The notes beneath the pieces are model-generated. The model did no database searches, was not told the DNA's origin, and saw only the letters and a list, made by a program, of their open reading frames with translations. This document shows positions 41,540-51,344 of a DNA stretch of 64,000 nucleotides, piece after piece (the first letter of the stretch is position 1; the number at the start of each line of letters is the position of its first letter). Source of the DNA: CAVTOO01 sp963736355 (GTDB taxonomy: Bacteria > Pseudomonadota > Alphaproteobacteria > Rhizobiales > Xanthobacteraceae); the NCBI GenBank assembly GCA_963736355.1, contig CAVTOO010000021.1, positions 62,001 through 126,000 on the forward strand. The letters are read 5' to 3'. The position numbers and the translations under genes were made by a program.

Positions 41540-42820
41540 TTGACCTTTCTCCATCGTCGCAACGTTCTGGCCGGCCTTGCGGCCTCAGGCCTCGCGGGCC
41601 TCGTTTCGGCTCAAGCTTCCGCTCAGCAACGCGGATTGGCGCTGCGCGTTCGGCCGGCACCCTTTGTCGCAGGAGGCCCGGGCGCGACATCTTTTGCCCT
41701 TGAGCCCGCCTTGCTCGGCCGGTTTCCCCGCGGCTCGGACCTGACAGTGGAGTTCCGCAGCGAGTTGCCGGTCCCGGTGATCCCGTCCTGGCACGGGCTC
41801 GACGGCGTGCCGCGCCTGCCGCCGGTTCAGCCCATGGGCGAGGCGCGCTGGACTCTCCCGCTGCGACAGGCCGGTACCCGGTTGTTCGATTTGCGCCTGC
41901 TGAGCGATCCGGCCTCGCCGCCCCTTCCGGTTGGCGCGCTCATTGTCGAGGAGGAAGGGCCCGCCATCGCCGACCGCGACGAGGTCCTGCTGATCGAGGA
42001 ATGGCGGCTGGGCGACGACTTCAAGCCTGTTGCGCCCGGTGCACTGCCCGGACAATCGCCGCCCATCTTCACGGTCAACGGCCACGCGACTACCGACATC
42101 GCCATCCGTCAAAATGAGCGGTTGCGTCTGCGGCTCGTCAGCGGCACCCAGCGCGGTGTCATCGCGCTGAAGATCGATGCTCACAGCGTCACCGTCATCG
42201 CCATCGACGGCCAACCAGCCGAACCGTTTCCCGCGCGCGACGGCAGCCTCATTCTGGCACCCGGCGGACGCGTCGATGTGCTGATCGACGGCATGGCGCG
42301 AGACGCCGGAACGACCACAGACATTCTGCTGCACGACGGCACGGCGCCACGACCGCTGGCGCGTCTCGTCTATGGCGCGGCGCCGTTGCGCAAAGACGCG
42401 CTGCCGCCCGCCGGAGCGTTGCCTGCGAACGGATTGCCCGAGCGTCTTGAGTTGCAAGGCGCGCATCGCGTCGAACTGACATTCGACGGCAAGCAAAGTT
42501 CGTCATGGCCGATGCCGGCCGAACTCAACGCCGGAACGCCGCCAGTCTTTACCGCAAAGCGAGGTCGCGTCATCGTCGCCACGCTCGTCAATCGCGCCAA
42601 CGCGCCGGCGGTCTTTCATCTGCACGGCCATCACGCGCGGTTGCTCGACCGGCTCGACGACGGATGGAAACCGTTCTGGCTCGACACGATCGCCGTCGGC
42701 GCGCAACAGACACAGCGCATCGCCTTCCTCGCCGACACCGAAGGTGCGTGGCTGATCGATGCAATGGCGACCGCGTGGATGGCGCCGCGTCTCGCGCGCT
42801 GGTTCAAGATCGAAGCGTGA
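41540..42820 (+). CDS. multicopper-oxidase-fold protein lacking copper ligands (FtsP/SufI-like)
   Basis: About 426 residues, three cupredoxin domains. TTG at 41540, with AAAGGA nine bases upstream, gives MTFLHRRNVLAGLAASGLAG, a Tat-like signal; a GTG at 41465 is the alternative. The fold is clear (WHGLDGVPRLPPVQPM, PPIFTVNGH, FHLHGHHARLLDRLDDGWKP), but copper sites are mostly gone. The first His-x-His is reduced to a single His, and the C-terminal HCH...M block is replaced by EGAWLIDAMATAWM. That loss is the hallmark of SufI/FtsP, a periplasmic division-stabilising protein, so oxidase activity is unlikely. Exact orthology is uncertain. Confidence 0.75.
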   Translation: MTFLHRRNVLAGLAASGLAGLVSAQASAQQRGLALRVRPAPFVAGGPGATSFALEPALLGRFPRGSDLTVEFRSELPVPVIPSWHGLDGVPRLPPVQPMGEARWTLPLRQAGTRLFDLRLLSDPASPPLPVGALIVEEEGPAIADRDEVLLIEEWRLGDDFKPVAPGALPGQSPPIFTVNGHATTDIAIRQNERLRLRLVSGTQRGVIALKIDAHSVTVIAIDGQPAEPFPARDGSLILAPGGRVDVLIDGMARDAGTTTDILLHDGTAPRPLARLVYGAAPLRKDALPPAGALPANGLPERLELQGAHRVELTFDGKQSSSWPMPAELNAGTPPVFTAKRGRVIVATLVNRANAPAVFHLHGHHARLLDRLDDGWKPFWLDTIAVGAQQTQRIAFLADTEGAWLIDAMATAWMAPRLARWFKIEA

Positions 42821-42836
42821 AATTTATTCGCGCAAC

Positions 42837-44342
42837 TCAGTACGTAATATCGAACGCATCGTAGAGCCGGCGATGAACCGCCGGCATGACGTCGCTCAGG
42901 TCTTCGGCGATCAGGCCGGGGCCAGCTTCAAGTCCGCACTCACCGTGCATCCACACCGCCGCTGACGCAGCTTCAAACGGCGGCATGCGTTGCGCCAGCA
43001 TTGCCGCGCAAAGACCGGCGAGAACGTCACCGCTGCCCGCCGTCGCGAGCCATGGCGGCGCGTTGTCAGCCACAGACGCGCGACCATCGGGAACAGCGAC
43101 CACCGTGTCGGCTCCCTTGAGCACCACGGCTGCGCCACATTGAACGGCAGCTAGCCGTACTTTCTCAAGCTTCGATAAAGTCTCCCAGTCCTCCTCCAAT
43201 TCACTGAAAAGACGTGAAAATTCTCCCGTATGGGGGGTAAGGATAACTGGCCTCTCTGGGCGGGATTTGATCGCAGCAAAAAGCAGCTCGGACTGCCCCG
43301 AAAAGCTCGTCAGAGCGTCGGCATCCAGCACAACGCCGCAATCGGCCTCGAGCGCCGTCAGCACCAGGTCGCGCGTGGTCGCACCGACGCCCATCCCCGG
43401 CCCGGCAACACACGCATTGATCCGCTGATCTGCGAGCGCCGCAGCCAATTCGACGGGAGTGTCAATCGCCCGCAACATCACTGCCGTCAGCGCCGCGGCA
43501 TTGACCGCAAGCGCATCGCGCGGCGATGCCATGGTCGCGAGCCCTGCTCCACCGCGCAACGCTGCGCGCGCGGCGAGACGTGCTGCGCCGGTTTGCGCCA
43601 TAGGGCCGCTCACGATCAGCACATGACCGCGCGCATATTTGTGCGCATCGATACGCGGCATCGGAAAAGCGTCGCGCCAAAGCGGTGGAACATTCTCATA
43701 GGCGTTGGGGCGAACATTTTTCAGCGCATCGGATTCCATTCCGATCGGCGCGACGCGCACGCGACCGCAATACATGCGTCCAGGCAAAAGCAGGTGACCG
43801 ACCTTGCGACGAAAAAAAGTAATCGTCTGCGTCGCCTGCACCGCCTCCCCCATAACGGCGCCAGTCGTGCCGTTGACGCCGCTCGGCAAATCGACAGCGA
43901 GAACCGGAACGCCGCTCGCGTTGATTGCGGCGATCGCCTCGGCATCCACCCCCGTGACAATGCGATTGAGACCCGCGCCGAAAATGGCATCGACGATCAG
44001 CTCGGCCGACGCAAACAGCCCACGGTCAAACGGCACCACCGCGCCGCGCCAGGTTTGCGCCGCACGCGCCGCGTCACCTTTCAGAGCGCTACGCTCACCG
44101 AGCAGAACCACGGTGACGTCGCGCCCCAATTCCGCCAGCACGCGCGCGGCAACAAAACCGTCGCCGCCATTGTTGCCGGGACCGGCGACAACGATGACAC
44201 GCCCCTCTTCCGCCATGTCGTTGGCGATTTCCGCGATCGCCTGCCCCGCGGCTTCCATCAAGGTGAAACTGGGCACACCGCCCTCGATCACGAGGCGTTC
44301 GGCCTCGGCCATTTCCGCTGCGGTAAGAAGCTCGACTGTCAT
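42837..44342 (-). CDS. nnr: bifunctional NAD(P)H-hydrate epimerase / ADP-dependent dehydratase
   Basis: Repairs hydrated NAD(P)H. The N-terminal epimerase domain contains AGPGNNGGDGFVAARVL and VLAVDLPSGVNGTTG. The C-terminal ribokinase-like dehydratase domain has HTGEFSRLF, VVLKGADTVVA and ATAGSGDVLAGLCAAML. 501 residues from ATG 44340-44342 (MTVELLTAAEM); an in-frame upstream start adds 15 residues. It converges with the multicopper-oxidase-like gene and is divergent from glnB. No frame break. Confidence 0.94.
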   Translation of the reverse strand: MTVELLTAAEMAEAERLVIEGGVPSFTLMEAAGQAIAEIANDMAEEGRVIVVAGPGNNGGDGFVAARVLAELGRDVTVVLLGERSALKGDAARAAQTWRGAVVPFDRGLFASAELIVDAIFGAGLNRIVTGVDAEAIAAINASGVPVLAVDLPSGVNGTTGAVMGEAVQATQTITFFRRKVGHLLLPGRMYCGRVRVAPIGMESDALKNVRPNAYENVPPLWRDAFPMPRIDAHKYARGHVLIVSGPMAQTGAARLAARAALRGGAGLATMASPRDALAVNAAALTAVMLRAIDTPVELAAALADQRINACVAGPGMGVGATTRDLVLTALEADCGVVLDADALTSFSGQSELLFAAIKSRPERPVILTPHTGEFSRLFSELEEDWETLSKLEKVRLAAVQCGAAVVLKGADTVVAVPDGRASVADNAPPWLATAGSGDVLAGLCAAMLAQRMPPFEAASAAVWMHGECGLEAGPGLIAEDLSDVMPAVHRRLYDAFDITY

Positions 44343-44729
44343 TGGCAAAATCTCATGGGCGAAATCTCCGGAAGCCGCGTCATCCATACCGGAGGCCGGG
44401 CGCGATGCGTTGATCGATAACGTGGAAAAGCCCCGGCGAATTCACTTGCTCAGAAATTATACAATCTGCATATTATTTAATCAGGCGCTTTGCGGACCCT
44501 CGCCACCGAAACAAGCAAACTTAGGATAAGTACCTGATAACACTAAAATAAACTTCTCATTAACAAACTGGCATGACCCCTGCTTAGGGGAGAGCAGGAT
44601 TGGCTTTGCTCAGCAATGGGCAAAGGCAGTGGTTTGTTGCACGTCGCCGCTCAGGCGCGGCGCAATCGCGGTTTTGATCCATGGCAAAGGGCTATGGCGA
44701 GGTCCGCAAGAAAATGCCGGGAGACGTTC
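44343..44729 (+). other. nnr-glnB intergenic region
   Basis: 387 bases. Contains the sigma-54 promoter listed separately and, in the glnB leader, an inverted repeat CTTTGC/GCAAAG (44604-44609/44620-44625). The stretch 44455-44565 is AT-rich compared with its surroundings, fitting an activator-binding upstream region, although I see no clear NtrC palindrome. Confidence 0.5.
44569..44585 (+). promoter_or_regulatory. sigma-54 promoter for glnB-glnA
   Basis: TGGCATGACCCCTGCTT: GG at 44570-44571 and GC at 44582-44583, exactly ten bases between, as the -24/-12 elements require (consensus TGGCACG-N4-TTGC). It lies 145 bases before the glnB start, implying NtrC-dependent nitrogen control. Confidence 0.75.
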
Positions 44730-45068
44730 GTGAAGAAAATTGAGGCCATCATCAAGCCGTTCAAGCTCGACGAGGTCAAAGAAGCGCTCCAGGAGGTCGG
44801 TCTGCAAGGCATCACCGTCACTGAAGCGAAAGGCTTTGGCCGTCAGAAGGGACATGCCGAATTATATCGTGGCGCAGAGTACATCGTCGACTTTTTGCCG
44901 AAGGTAAAAATCGAGATTGTGCTGAACGATGATTTGGTCGAGAAAGCCGTCGATGCCATCCGGCGTGCGGCGCAAACCGGACGCATCGGCGATGGCAAGA
45001 TCTTCATCTCCAATATCGAAGGCGCGATCCGGATCAGAACCGGAGAGTCCGGGGTGGATGCGATTTAA
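44730..45068 (+). CDS. glnB: nitrogen regulatory protein P-II
   Basis: 112-residue trimeric signal protein that senses 2-oxoglutarate and ATP/ADP and is uridylylated by GlnD. GTG start gives MKKIEAIIKPFKLDEVKEAL. The T-loop RQKGHAELYRGAEYIVDFLP carries the uridylylation site Tyr51, and the C-terminal signature GRIGDGKIFISNIEGAIRIR follows. It lies 90 bases upstream of glnA under a sigma-54 promoter, the standard glnBA arrangement. Confidence 0.95.
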   Translation: MKKIEAIIKPFKLDEVKEALQEVGLQGITVTEAKGFGRQKGHAELYRGAEYIVDFLPKVKIEIVLNDDLVEKAVDAIRRAAQTGRIGDGKIFISNIEGAIRIRTGESGVDAI

Positions 45069-45158
45069 GCTGAAACGGATCTAGAAAAATGCCGACGATG
45101 GCCGCCGGATCCATCAAGGCGCAGTAGCAAAGCTCGTTAAAACAGGGGTTATCAGTAC

Positions 45159-46568
45159 ATGACGACAGCGAAGGAAGTCCTGAAGTCCATCAAGGACAAT
45201 GATGTCAAGTATGTCGATCTGCGCTTCACCGATCCGCGCGGCAAGTGGCAGCACGTGACGTTCGACATCTCGATGATCGACGAAGAGATTTTTTCCGAAG
45301 GCACGATGTTCGACGGCTCGTCGATCGCCGGCTGGAAAGCGATCAATGAATCCGACATGTGCCTGATGCCCGATCCGGCAACGGCCACGATCGATCCTTT
45401 CTTCGCAGAGACCACGATGGTCATCACCTGCGACATTCTCGAGCCGACCACCGGCCAGCCCTACAACCGTGACCCGCGCGGCATCGCCAAGAAGGCTGAA
45501 GCGATGGTCAAGTCGATGGGCGTGGGCGACACCATTTTTGTCGGTCCGGAAGCCGAGTTCTTCGTGTTTGACGACGTGCGCTATTCGGCAAACCCCTACA
45601 ACACCGGCTTCAAGCTGGACCAGGTCGAACTGCCGACCAACTCCGACACGGAGTATGAAGGCGGCAATATGGGCCACCGCATCCGCACCAAGGCCGGCTA
45701 CTTCCCGGTTCCGCCGCAGGACTCCGTGCAGGACATGCGCTCGGAAATGCTCGGCGCCATGGCCAAGATGGGCGTCAAGGTCGAGAAGCATCACCACGAA
45801 GTCGCTTCCGCCCAGCACGAACTCGGTATGAAGTTCGACACGCTGACGCACATGGCCGACCAGATGCAGATCTACAAGTATTGCATCCATCAGGTCGCGC
45901 ACATCTATGGCAAGACGGCCACCTTCATGCCGAAGCCGATCTTCGGCGATAACGGCTCGGGCATGCACGTCCACCAGTCGATCTGGAAAGACGGCAAGCC
46001 GACCTTCGCCGGCAATAAGTATGCCGACCTGTCGGAAAGCTGCCTCTTCTACATCGGCGGCATCATCAAGCACGCCAAGGCCATCAACGCTTTCACCAAC
46101 CCGTCGACGAACTCCTACAAGCGTCTCGTCCCGGGTTATGAAGCGCCGGTGCTGCTCGCCTACTCGGCGCGCAACCGTTCGGCCTCGTGCCGCATCCCCT
46201 ACACCACCTCGCCGAAGGCCAAGCGCGTGGAAGTCCGCTTCCCCGATCCGATGGCCAATCCGTATCTCGGCTTCGCCGCGATGCTGATGGCGGGCCTCGA
46301 CGGCATCAAGAACAAGATCGATCCGGGTCCGGCGATGGACAAGGATCTTTATGACCTGCCGAAGGAAGAGCTGAAGCAGATCCCGACGGTTTGCGGTTCG
46401 CTGCGCGAAGCGCTCGAGAACCTCGACAAGGATCGCGGCTTCCTCAAGAACGGTGGCGTGTTCGATGACGATTTCATCGACAGCTACATCGAACTGAAGA
46501 TGACCGAAGTTGCGCGCTTCGAAATGACGCCGCACCCGGTCGAGTTCGAGATGTATTACTCGAACTAA
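45159..46568 (+). CDS. glnA: glutamine synthetase type I
   Basis: 469 residues, the central ammonia-assimilation enzyme. MFDGSSIAGWKAINESDM and the ATP/metal block NGSGMHVHQSIWKDGKPTFA are present. The adenylylation site is Tyr398 counting the initiator Met (DKDLYDLPKEELKQ), so activity should be controlled by GlnE. The protein ends HPVEFEMYYSN. Co-transcription with glnB is likely, and an AAAACAGGGG leader could supply the ribosome-binding site. The frame is intact. Confidence 0.97.
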   Translation: MTTAKEVLKSIKDNDVKYVDLRFTDPRGKWQHVTFDISMIDEEIFSEGTMFDGSSIAGWKAINESDMCLMPDPATATIDPFFAETTMVITCDILEPTTGQPYNRDPRGIAKKAEAMVKSMGVGDTIFVGPEAEFFVFDDVRYSANPYNTGFKLDQVELPTNSDTEYEGGNMGHRIRTKAGYFPVPPQDSVQDMRSEMLGAMAKMGVKVEKHHHEVASAQHELGMKFDTLTHMADQMQIYKYCIHQVAHIYGKTATFMPKPIFGDNGSGMHVHQSIWKDGKPTFAGNKYADLSESCLFYIGGIIKHAKAINAFTNPSTNSYKRLVPGYEAPVLLAYSARNRSASCRIPYTTSPKAKRVEVRFPDPMANPYLGFAAMLMAGLDGIKNKIDPGPAMDKDLYDLPKEELKQIPTVCGSLREALENLDKDRGFLKNGGVFDDDFIDSYIELKMTEVARFEMTPHPVEFEMYYSN

Positions 46569-46590
46569 ATCGTCTCTCGACCTCCAACGG

Positions 46591-46619
46591 AAAAGGCGCC
46601 CTCACGGGCGCCTTTTTTG
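46591..46619 (+). terminator. terminator after glnA
   Basis: AAAAGGCGCCC-TCAC-GGGCGCCTTTTTT: long perfect stem with a tetraloop and a T-run, 23 bases after the glnA stop. Confidence 0.9.
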
Positions 46620-46699
46620 TTTTGTACCGCGCGGCAGGCTTGAAGAGTGCGGTCAGCAGTTTGCAACTCGTCTGTTGCGCAGCACTCCCCTCGCCAACA

Positions 46700-48912
46700 T
46701 CATACCCCGATCACGCCGCCGTCGTTGCGGGTGATCACGACGGTGGCCGAGCGAGGGCGTGCCATGCCGCCATCGGGCCAGTGGCTGGGGAACGCGGCCG
46801 GGTTACCGATATCGGCCGGCTTAACATCTTCGCCCGGATGCTGGATGTTGACGAACAGAGTCCGTCCATCCGGAGTCTCGGTGATGCCGGTGATCTCGCA
46901 TTGGGAGGGGCCGACCAGGAAGCGGGCCAGCTTCTCGCCGAGCGGTGCGCCGACGATGGTAGCTACCTCCTTGGTAGCACCCGTCCGGTCGGTGTTGGTG
47001 ATGGTCCGCTTGCCCTCCGCGCCGCCATCGCCGACCGTACCCGGCAATGCGGCCAGCATCATGCAGTTGGTAACGTCGGTGAAGGCGCCGTCGTCGGTCT
47101 GGATCCAGCAGATGTTGGTGGCCTCCGAGAACCACAGGCCGTCCGGGCTCGAGAAGTCATTGTCCGCTGTGAGACCGGAGATATTGACGTTCTTCGGGTC
47201 GGTGCCGGCGCGAGCGCCGAACAGGAAGATGTCCCAGCGAAACCCGGTCGCGGCCGGATCGTTGCCGTTTTCCTGCCAACGGATGATATGGCCGTTGGCA
47301 TTGCCGTACTGCGCCGTATTGTTGGTACGCGCGTCGTTGTAGTGGCGCGGATTGGCTGCATCGAGCGAGGCGAGCGGGCGAAGCGCCGCGTTGTTGTTGG
47401 TGAGCGTCATGTAGACGGTACCGGTCTCGGGGTCGACTGCGCCCCATTCCGGACGATCCATCTTGGTGGCGCCCACGGCGTCCGCCGCGATCCGGGCGTT
47501 GATGACGACATCGGCCTGATCGGCGAAGGCGTAGCCGGAAGTTCGAGGCATTGATTTTCGGGGTGCCGAATTTCAGCTCTAACCACTCGCCGCTACCGTC
47601 GGCGTTGAACTTCGCCACATAGAGTTTTCCGGCGTCGAGATATTTGTCGCCGGCCGCGAGGCCCCTCGTTTCATCAGCCGGATCCCAAACGGCATCGGAG
47701 ACAAACTTGTAAATGTACTCGCCGCGTGAATCGTCGCCGCTGTACCAGACCAGCGGCCGTCCGGCCCGCACCGGTGCGATCCAGCAGCCCTCGCGGGCCA
47801 TCCGGCCCATCGCGGTCCGCTTGCGCGGGATGGAGTTCGGATCGAACGGGTCGATCTCCACGACCCAGCCGTAGGTATTCGGTCCGTTACGGTAGTCCTC
47901 GGCGGCCGAACCAGCGATGACTTCGGCGTTCCAGCGGCCGTAGAGGTCGTCGGGGGTATCCGGAGTGACGGTCGCCCACAACTCGCGGCCGGTGCCGGCG
48001 ACGCCATAGCGCTTGAAGGAGGCGATTTCCTTCGGTGACCGCTTGGCGTCATCGTTTGCCACAATGCGGCGGAAGTAACCCGCCCAGTTCTCCTCGCAGG
48101 TCAGGTAGCTGTGCCACGGCGTGTATCCGCTCGCACAATTGTTCAGCGTGCCCCGGGTGCGCGTGCCAGTCGGCGAGTATTTGGTCACCATGGCCGGTGT
48201 CCGGCCGGCAGGCCCGGAGATCGTGGTTTCGGTGAGGGTGTGAATGCGACGGTTCAGCAGCCCGTCCTGCTTGTACGTCCAGGCGCCATTGGCGCCGCGC
48301 TCAATCTCGACCATGCTGACGCCATGGACATAATACTCGCGCAGGACTTCCTCCGGCGAAGTGCGGACCTGGGCACTGCCCGAGCCAGTGGTGGTCACGC
48401 CGCTCTGGTGCAAGAAGGATGGCGTGATCGCCTCGTGGTTCATGACCAGGAGACCGCGGTTGCTGGAATCTCCCGAGTACCGGCCTGACGCGTCAATGCC
48501 ATAATACTGAATGGCATCGTGGTGATCACCCGCGCGGTGGGCGAAGGTCGCGGCGGCGTCGGTGCCGTCGTTTTTGTAGGCCGGCACATTGGCCGCAATC
48601 GGATCGCCCAGCCGGTAGAACGGGTTTGCCGTGTAGCCTTCAGGAACAGTCAGGACGTCAGCCCAACTCTTGGCGACAGGCTTGAAGCCGAGTTTTGCCG
48701 GGCGCTTCTTCACCGGGGCCGGGGTGGCAGGGGCAACGCCTTGCCCAAGGGCTTGGGTGGACGTGCCGACGCCGACAAACAGCATCGCCGCACCAGCGGC
48801 CGCACCCGCGAAGAGACCGCGACGCGAGGGATCCGCAAGCCGATCCTCAATGACCGAACTCGATGCTCTTGTTATTAGTGAGATTCTGAGTGGGCTTGTT
48901 GTCGTCTTTCAT
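46700..48912 (-). CDS. PhoX-family (DUF839) phosphatase-like protein (two extra bases)
   Basis: Secreted protein of the PhoX/DUF839 beta-propeller family, which includes calcium-dependent alkaline phosphatases. ATG 48910-48912 starts MKDDNKPTQNLTNN. After correcting one extra base near 48856, a Tat signal follows (LADPSRRGLFAGAAAGAAML). Family blocks: LLVMNHEAITPSFLH, CASGYTPWHSYLTCEENWAG, GWVVEIDPFDP, RMAREGCW, VWYSGDDSRGEYIYKFVS, DGLWFSEATNICWIQTDDG and LFVNIQHPGE. A second extra base near 47553 splits the gene. Corrected length 736 residues. No pho box was found, so regulation by phosphate is unproven. Confidence 0.85.
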
Positions 48913-49012
48913 GTCCTGCGCTCCCCGTTAAGGTCGCGCAATCTAGAAACGTTCTATTACAGCTGTGTAACAGCGCTTCCGCCGACGCGATGGGGCAGCG
49001 CCGGATCAACTC

Positions 49013-49312
49013 CTAACTGGCGCTGACGACCGTTTCCGTATGCACCACTTCGGGCGGCGTGGCGAAGCAATGGCCGACCAGCGCGCGCCAGGATTTGAAA
49101 TCCTCGGAGTTGCGGAAATCAACCGTGTGGTTTTCCAGCGTCGCCCATTGAATAACGAGAAAATAAAGCTGCGGCTTTTCCATCGCTCGTTTGATTTCCA
49201 GACCCTGGAAACCCTTGGCGCGCTGGAACAGCGGCAGAGCCTTGGCGGCATTGGCCTCGAACTCGGCGTTCATGCCGTCCTTGACGATCAGCTGGGCGAT
49301 TTCGGTGATCAT
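49013..49312 (-). CDS. antibiotic biosynthesis monooxygenase (ABM) domain protein
   Basis: 99 residues with the ferredoxin-like ABM fold: ITEIAQLIVKDGMNAEFEAN, FQRAKGFQGLEIKRAMEKP, YFLVIQWATLENHTVDFRNS and the end FATPPEVVHTETVVSAS. Members include small cofactor-free monooxygenases and stress-related proteins of unknown substrate. It is a single gene between the PhoX-like gene and dctQ, both same strand, with enough spacing to be separately transcribed. Confidence 0.75.
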   Translation of the reverse strand: MITEIAQLIVKDGMNAEFEANAAKALPLFQRAKGFQGLEIKRAMEKPQLYFLVIQWATLENHTVDFRNSEDFKSWRALVGHCFATPPEVVHTETVVSAS

Positions 49313-49391
49313 GGAAGCCTCGCAGATTGGAAAATGACAGGTGCGATCTATAGCAAGCCGCGCCCGACTCCAGAAGTCAGTCGCAGCAAAA

Positions 49392-49901
49392 TCAGGTCAG
49401 CGGCGTATCGGAGCCGTCATGGCCACGGCGGAAACGGCCCAGCAGTACGAGATCGGCAAGGCAGCACAGAAGTGCGAGCGTGACGCCGGCCGCGAGCGCG
49501 ATCTTCGCCGGATAGACCGGAAACAGCACGATTCCGACCGAGTATTCGCCGAGCCGAGTGCTTGAGATCGCCGCGACCCAGCTTCGCCATGCCATCACGC
49601 CGAAAAACACGATCATGCAAATCAGCGTCAGCACATCGACCGCACCCTGAAACCACTTCGGCGTTCTGGTGTAGATCACATCCACGGCGATGTAGGCGCG
49701 GTTCTGGTGGACGGCGCCGAGACCGAGAAAGACCGCGATCACCATGAGCGTCTGCGTGCCCTCGTATACGCTGTGAACCGGCTGGCGCAGCACGATGGTG
49801 CTGATGACATCGGCGGCGCCGAGCACGACGATTCCAAGGATCGCAAGTCCGCTGACGAACAGCAGCGCCATGTTCAGTCTGTGCAGAAATAAATCGATCA
49901 T
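49392..49901 (-). CDS. dctQ: TRAP transporter small permease (DctQ)
   Basis: 169 residues, four membrane helices (LNMALLFVSGLAILGIVVLG, TLMVIAVFLGLGAVHQN, VDVLTLICMIVFFGVMAW, YPAKIALAAGVTLALLCCLA). DctQ is the small membrane subunit of Na+-driven periplasmic-binding-protein-dependent carriers for organic acids. It starts 12 bases after dctM. The order P-M-Q here differs from the common P-Q-M. Confidence 0.85.
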   Translation of the reverse strand: MIDLFLHRLNMALLFVSGLAILGIVVLGAADVISTIVLRQPVHSVYEGTQTLMVIAVFLGLGAVHQNRAYIAVDVIYTRTPKWFQGAVDVLTLICMIVFFGVMAWRSWVAAISSTRLGEYSVGIVLFPVYPAKIALAAGVTLALLCCLADLVLLGRFRRGHDGSDTPLT

Positions 49902-49913
49902 CGCCGTGCCTCG

Positions 49914-51227
49914 CTAGAACTGCATGCGGCTTGGCAGCCACGTCACGACATCGGGGAAGAAGATGAAGATCGTCAGCGCCAGAATATTGAGAAGAACGAA
50001 CGGCAGGATGCCGCGCAGCAGATCTTCCATGACGATCATGCCCTTGCCCGCGCCCGCTGTTGCGAACAGATTCAGGCCTATGGGCGGTGTGATGGCGCCG
50101 ATCTCGATGAAGGCGATCACCATGACGCCAAAGAAAACGGGATCGATTCCGGCGTTCTTGATGATGGGAAAGACGAACGGCATCGTCACCAGCAGCATGG
50201 ACACGCCGTCCATGAAGCAGCCAAGAATAATGTAGAGCACCGATATCAGAAGCAGCAATTGCAGCGGGGTCAGTCCGAGGCTGCCGGTGAAATCGACGAT
50301 GTCGCCGACCAGGCCGCTCACGACCAGCATGCGGGAATACAGAAGCCCGCCGATGATGATGATGAATAGCATCGCCGTGGTCTGCGCCGAGGAGCGCAGC
50401 GATTCCGACAGCATCGGCCATGTCAGCAGCCGGCGCGCGGCGATGATGATCAGCGCGAAGAAAGCGCCCATGGCGCCAGCCGCCGATGGCGAGAAGAACC
50501 CGCCATAGAGACCGACCATCAGGCACATGAACAGGAGAATGATCGACCAGGTGCTGCCGAGCGCTTTCCAGCGCTCATGGGCCGGCGCGCGTTCGCGGCG
50601 CTTCGGTGCGATCGACGGGTCCCAGCGCACCCACACCACGATCAGAAGGCAATAAAGCCCGGCCGTGATCAGGCCGGGAACGATGCCCGCGATCATCAGT
50701 TTGCCGATCGAGGTCTCGGTGAGAATGCCGTACACGACCATGCCGATGGATGGCGGGATCATCGCAGCCAGCGTGCCGACCGAGGCAATGCAGGCGCTGG
50801 CGACCGACTTCGAATAGCCGAGCCGCAGCATTTCCGGCAGCGCCACGCGCGTGAACACGGTGGCATTGACGAGCGGCGAGCCGGAAATGGCAGCGAAGGC
50901 CGTCGCGCCGGAAATCGTCGCGAGATACAGGCCGCCGCGCAAATGACCGAGCCAGCGGTCGGCCGCGGTATAGAGCTCGGCCGCCATGCCGCTATTCATG
51001 GCCAGATTGCCCATCAGCAGGAAGGTCGGCATCACCGCGAAATCGTAGTTCGCTGTGATCGAATAAGGCATCGTCTGCAATTGCCCGAACAGGAAGTTCG
51101 GTCCGCCGATCATCACGAGACCGACAAGACCCGCCATGCCCAAGGCAACCGCAACCGGGATTCCGAGGCCCAGCAGGATCACCATGCCGAGCGTCATGAG
51201 GAGTGCGGTACTTGATGGATCGAACAA
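49914..51227 (-). CDS. dctM: TRAP transporter large permease (DctM)
   Basis: 437 residues, about 12 helices, the ion-coupled transport subunit. Family motifs: PVAVALGMAGLVGLVMIGG, LYLATISGATAFAAISGSPL, VASACIASVGTLAAMIPPSI, LGCFMDGVSMLLVTMPFVFP and GAITPPIGLNLFATAGAGKG. It ends FPDVVTWLPSRMQF. It is separated from dctP by 117 bases containing a strong hairpin. No frame break. Confidence 0.93.
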   Translation of the reverse strand: MFDPSSTALLMTLGMVILLGLGIPVAVALGMAGLVGLVMIGGPNFLFGQLQTMPYSITANYDFAVMPTFLLMGNLAMNSGMAAELYTAADRWLGHLRGGLYLATISGATAFAAISGSPLVNATVFTRVALPEMLRLGYSKSVASACIASVGTLAAMIPPSIGMVVYGILTETSIGKLMIAGIVPGLITAGLYCLLIVVWVRWDPSIAPKRRERAPAHERWKALGSTWSIILLFMCLMVGLYGGFFSPSAAGAMGAFFALIIIAARRLLTWPMLSESLRSSAQTTAMLFIIIIGGLLYSRMLVVSGLVGDIVDFTGSLGLTPLQLLLLISVLYIILGCFMDGVSMLLVTMPFVFPIIKNAGIDPVFFGVMVIAFIEIGAITPPIGLNLFATAGAGKGMIVMEDLLRGILPFVLLNILALTIFIFFPDVVTWLPSRMQF

Positions 51228-51310
51228 GAAGAACCCCTGCCCCGTTTCGACCGTTTGAGGCCGTCGCGGATTCCTTGATTTTTGGGAGAGTGGCGCGGTT
51301 GGACGAAAGC

Positions 51311-51334
51311 GGCGCGACCTTTGGGGGTCGCGCC
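51311..51334 (-). terminator. hairpin between dctP and dctM
   Basis: Perfect 9-bp stem GGCGCGACC/GGTCGCGCC (51311-51319/51326-51334), 11 bases after the dctP stop, with no T-run after it on the minus strand (GCTTTCG). Probably a partial terminator or mRNA stabiliser that favours dctP over the permeases. Confidence 0.6.
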
Positions 51335-51344
51335 GTTTCTTCTA

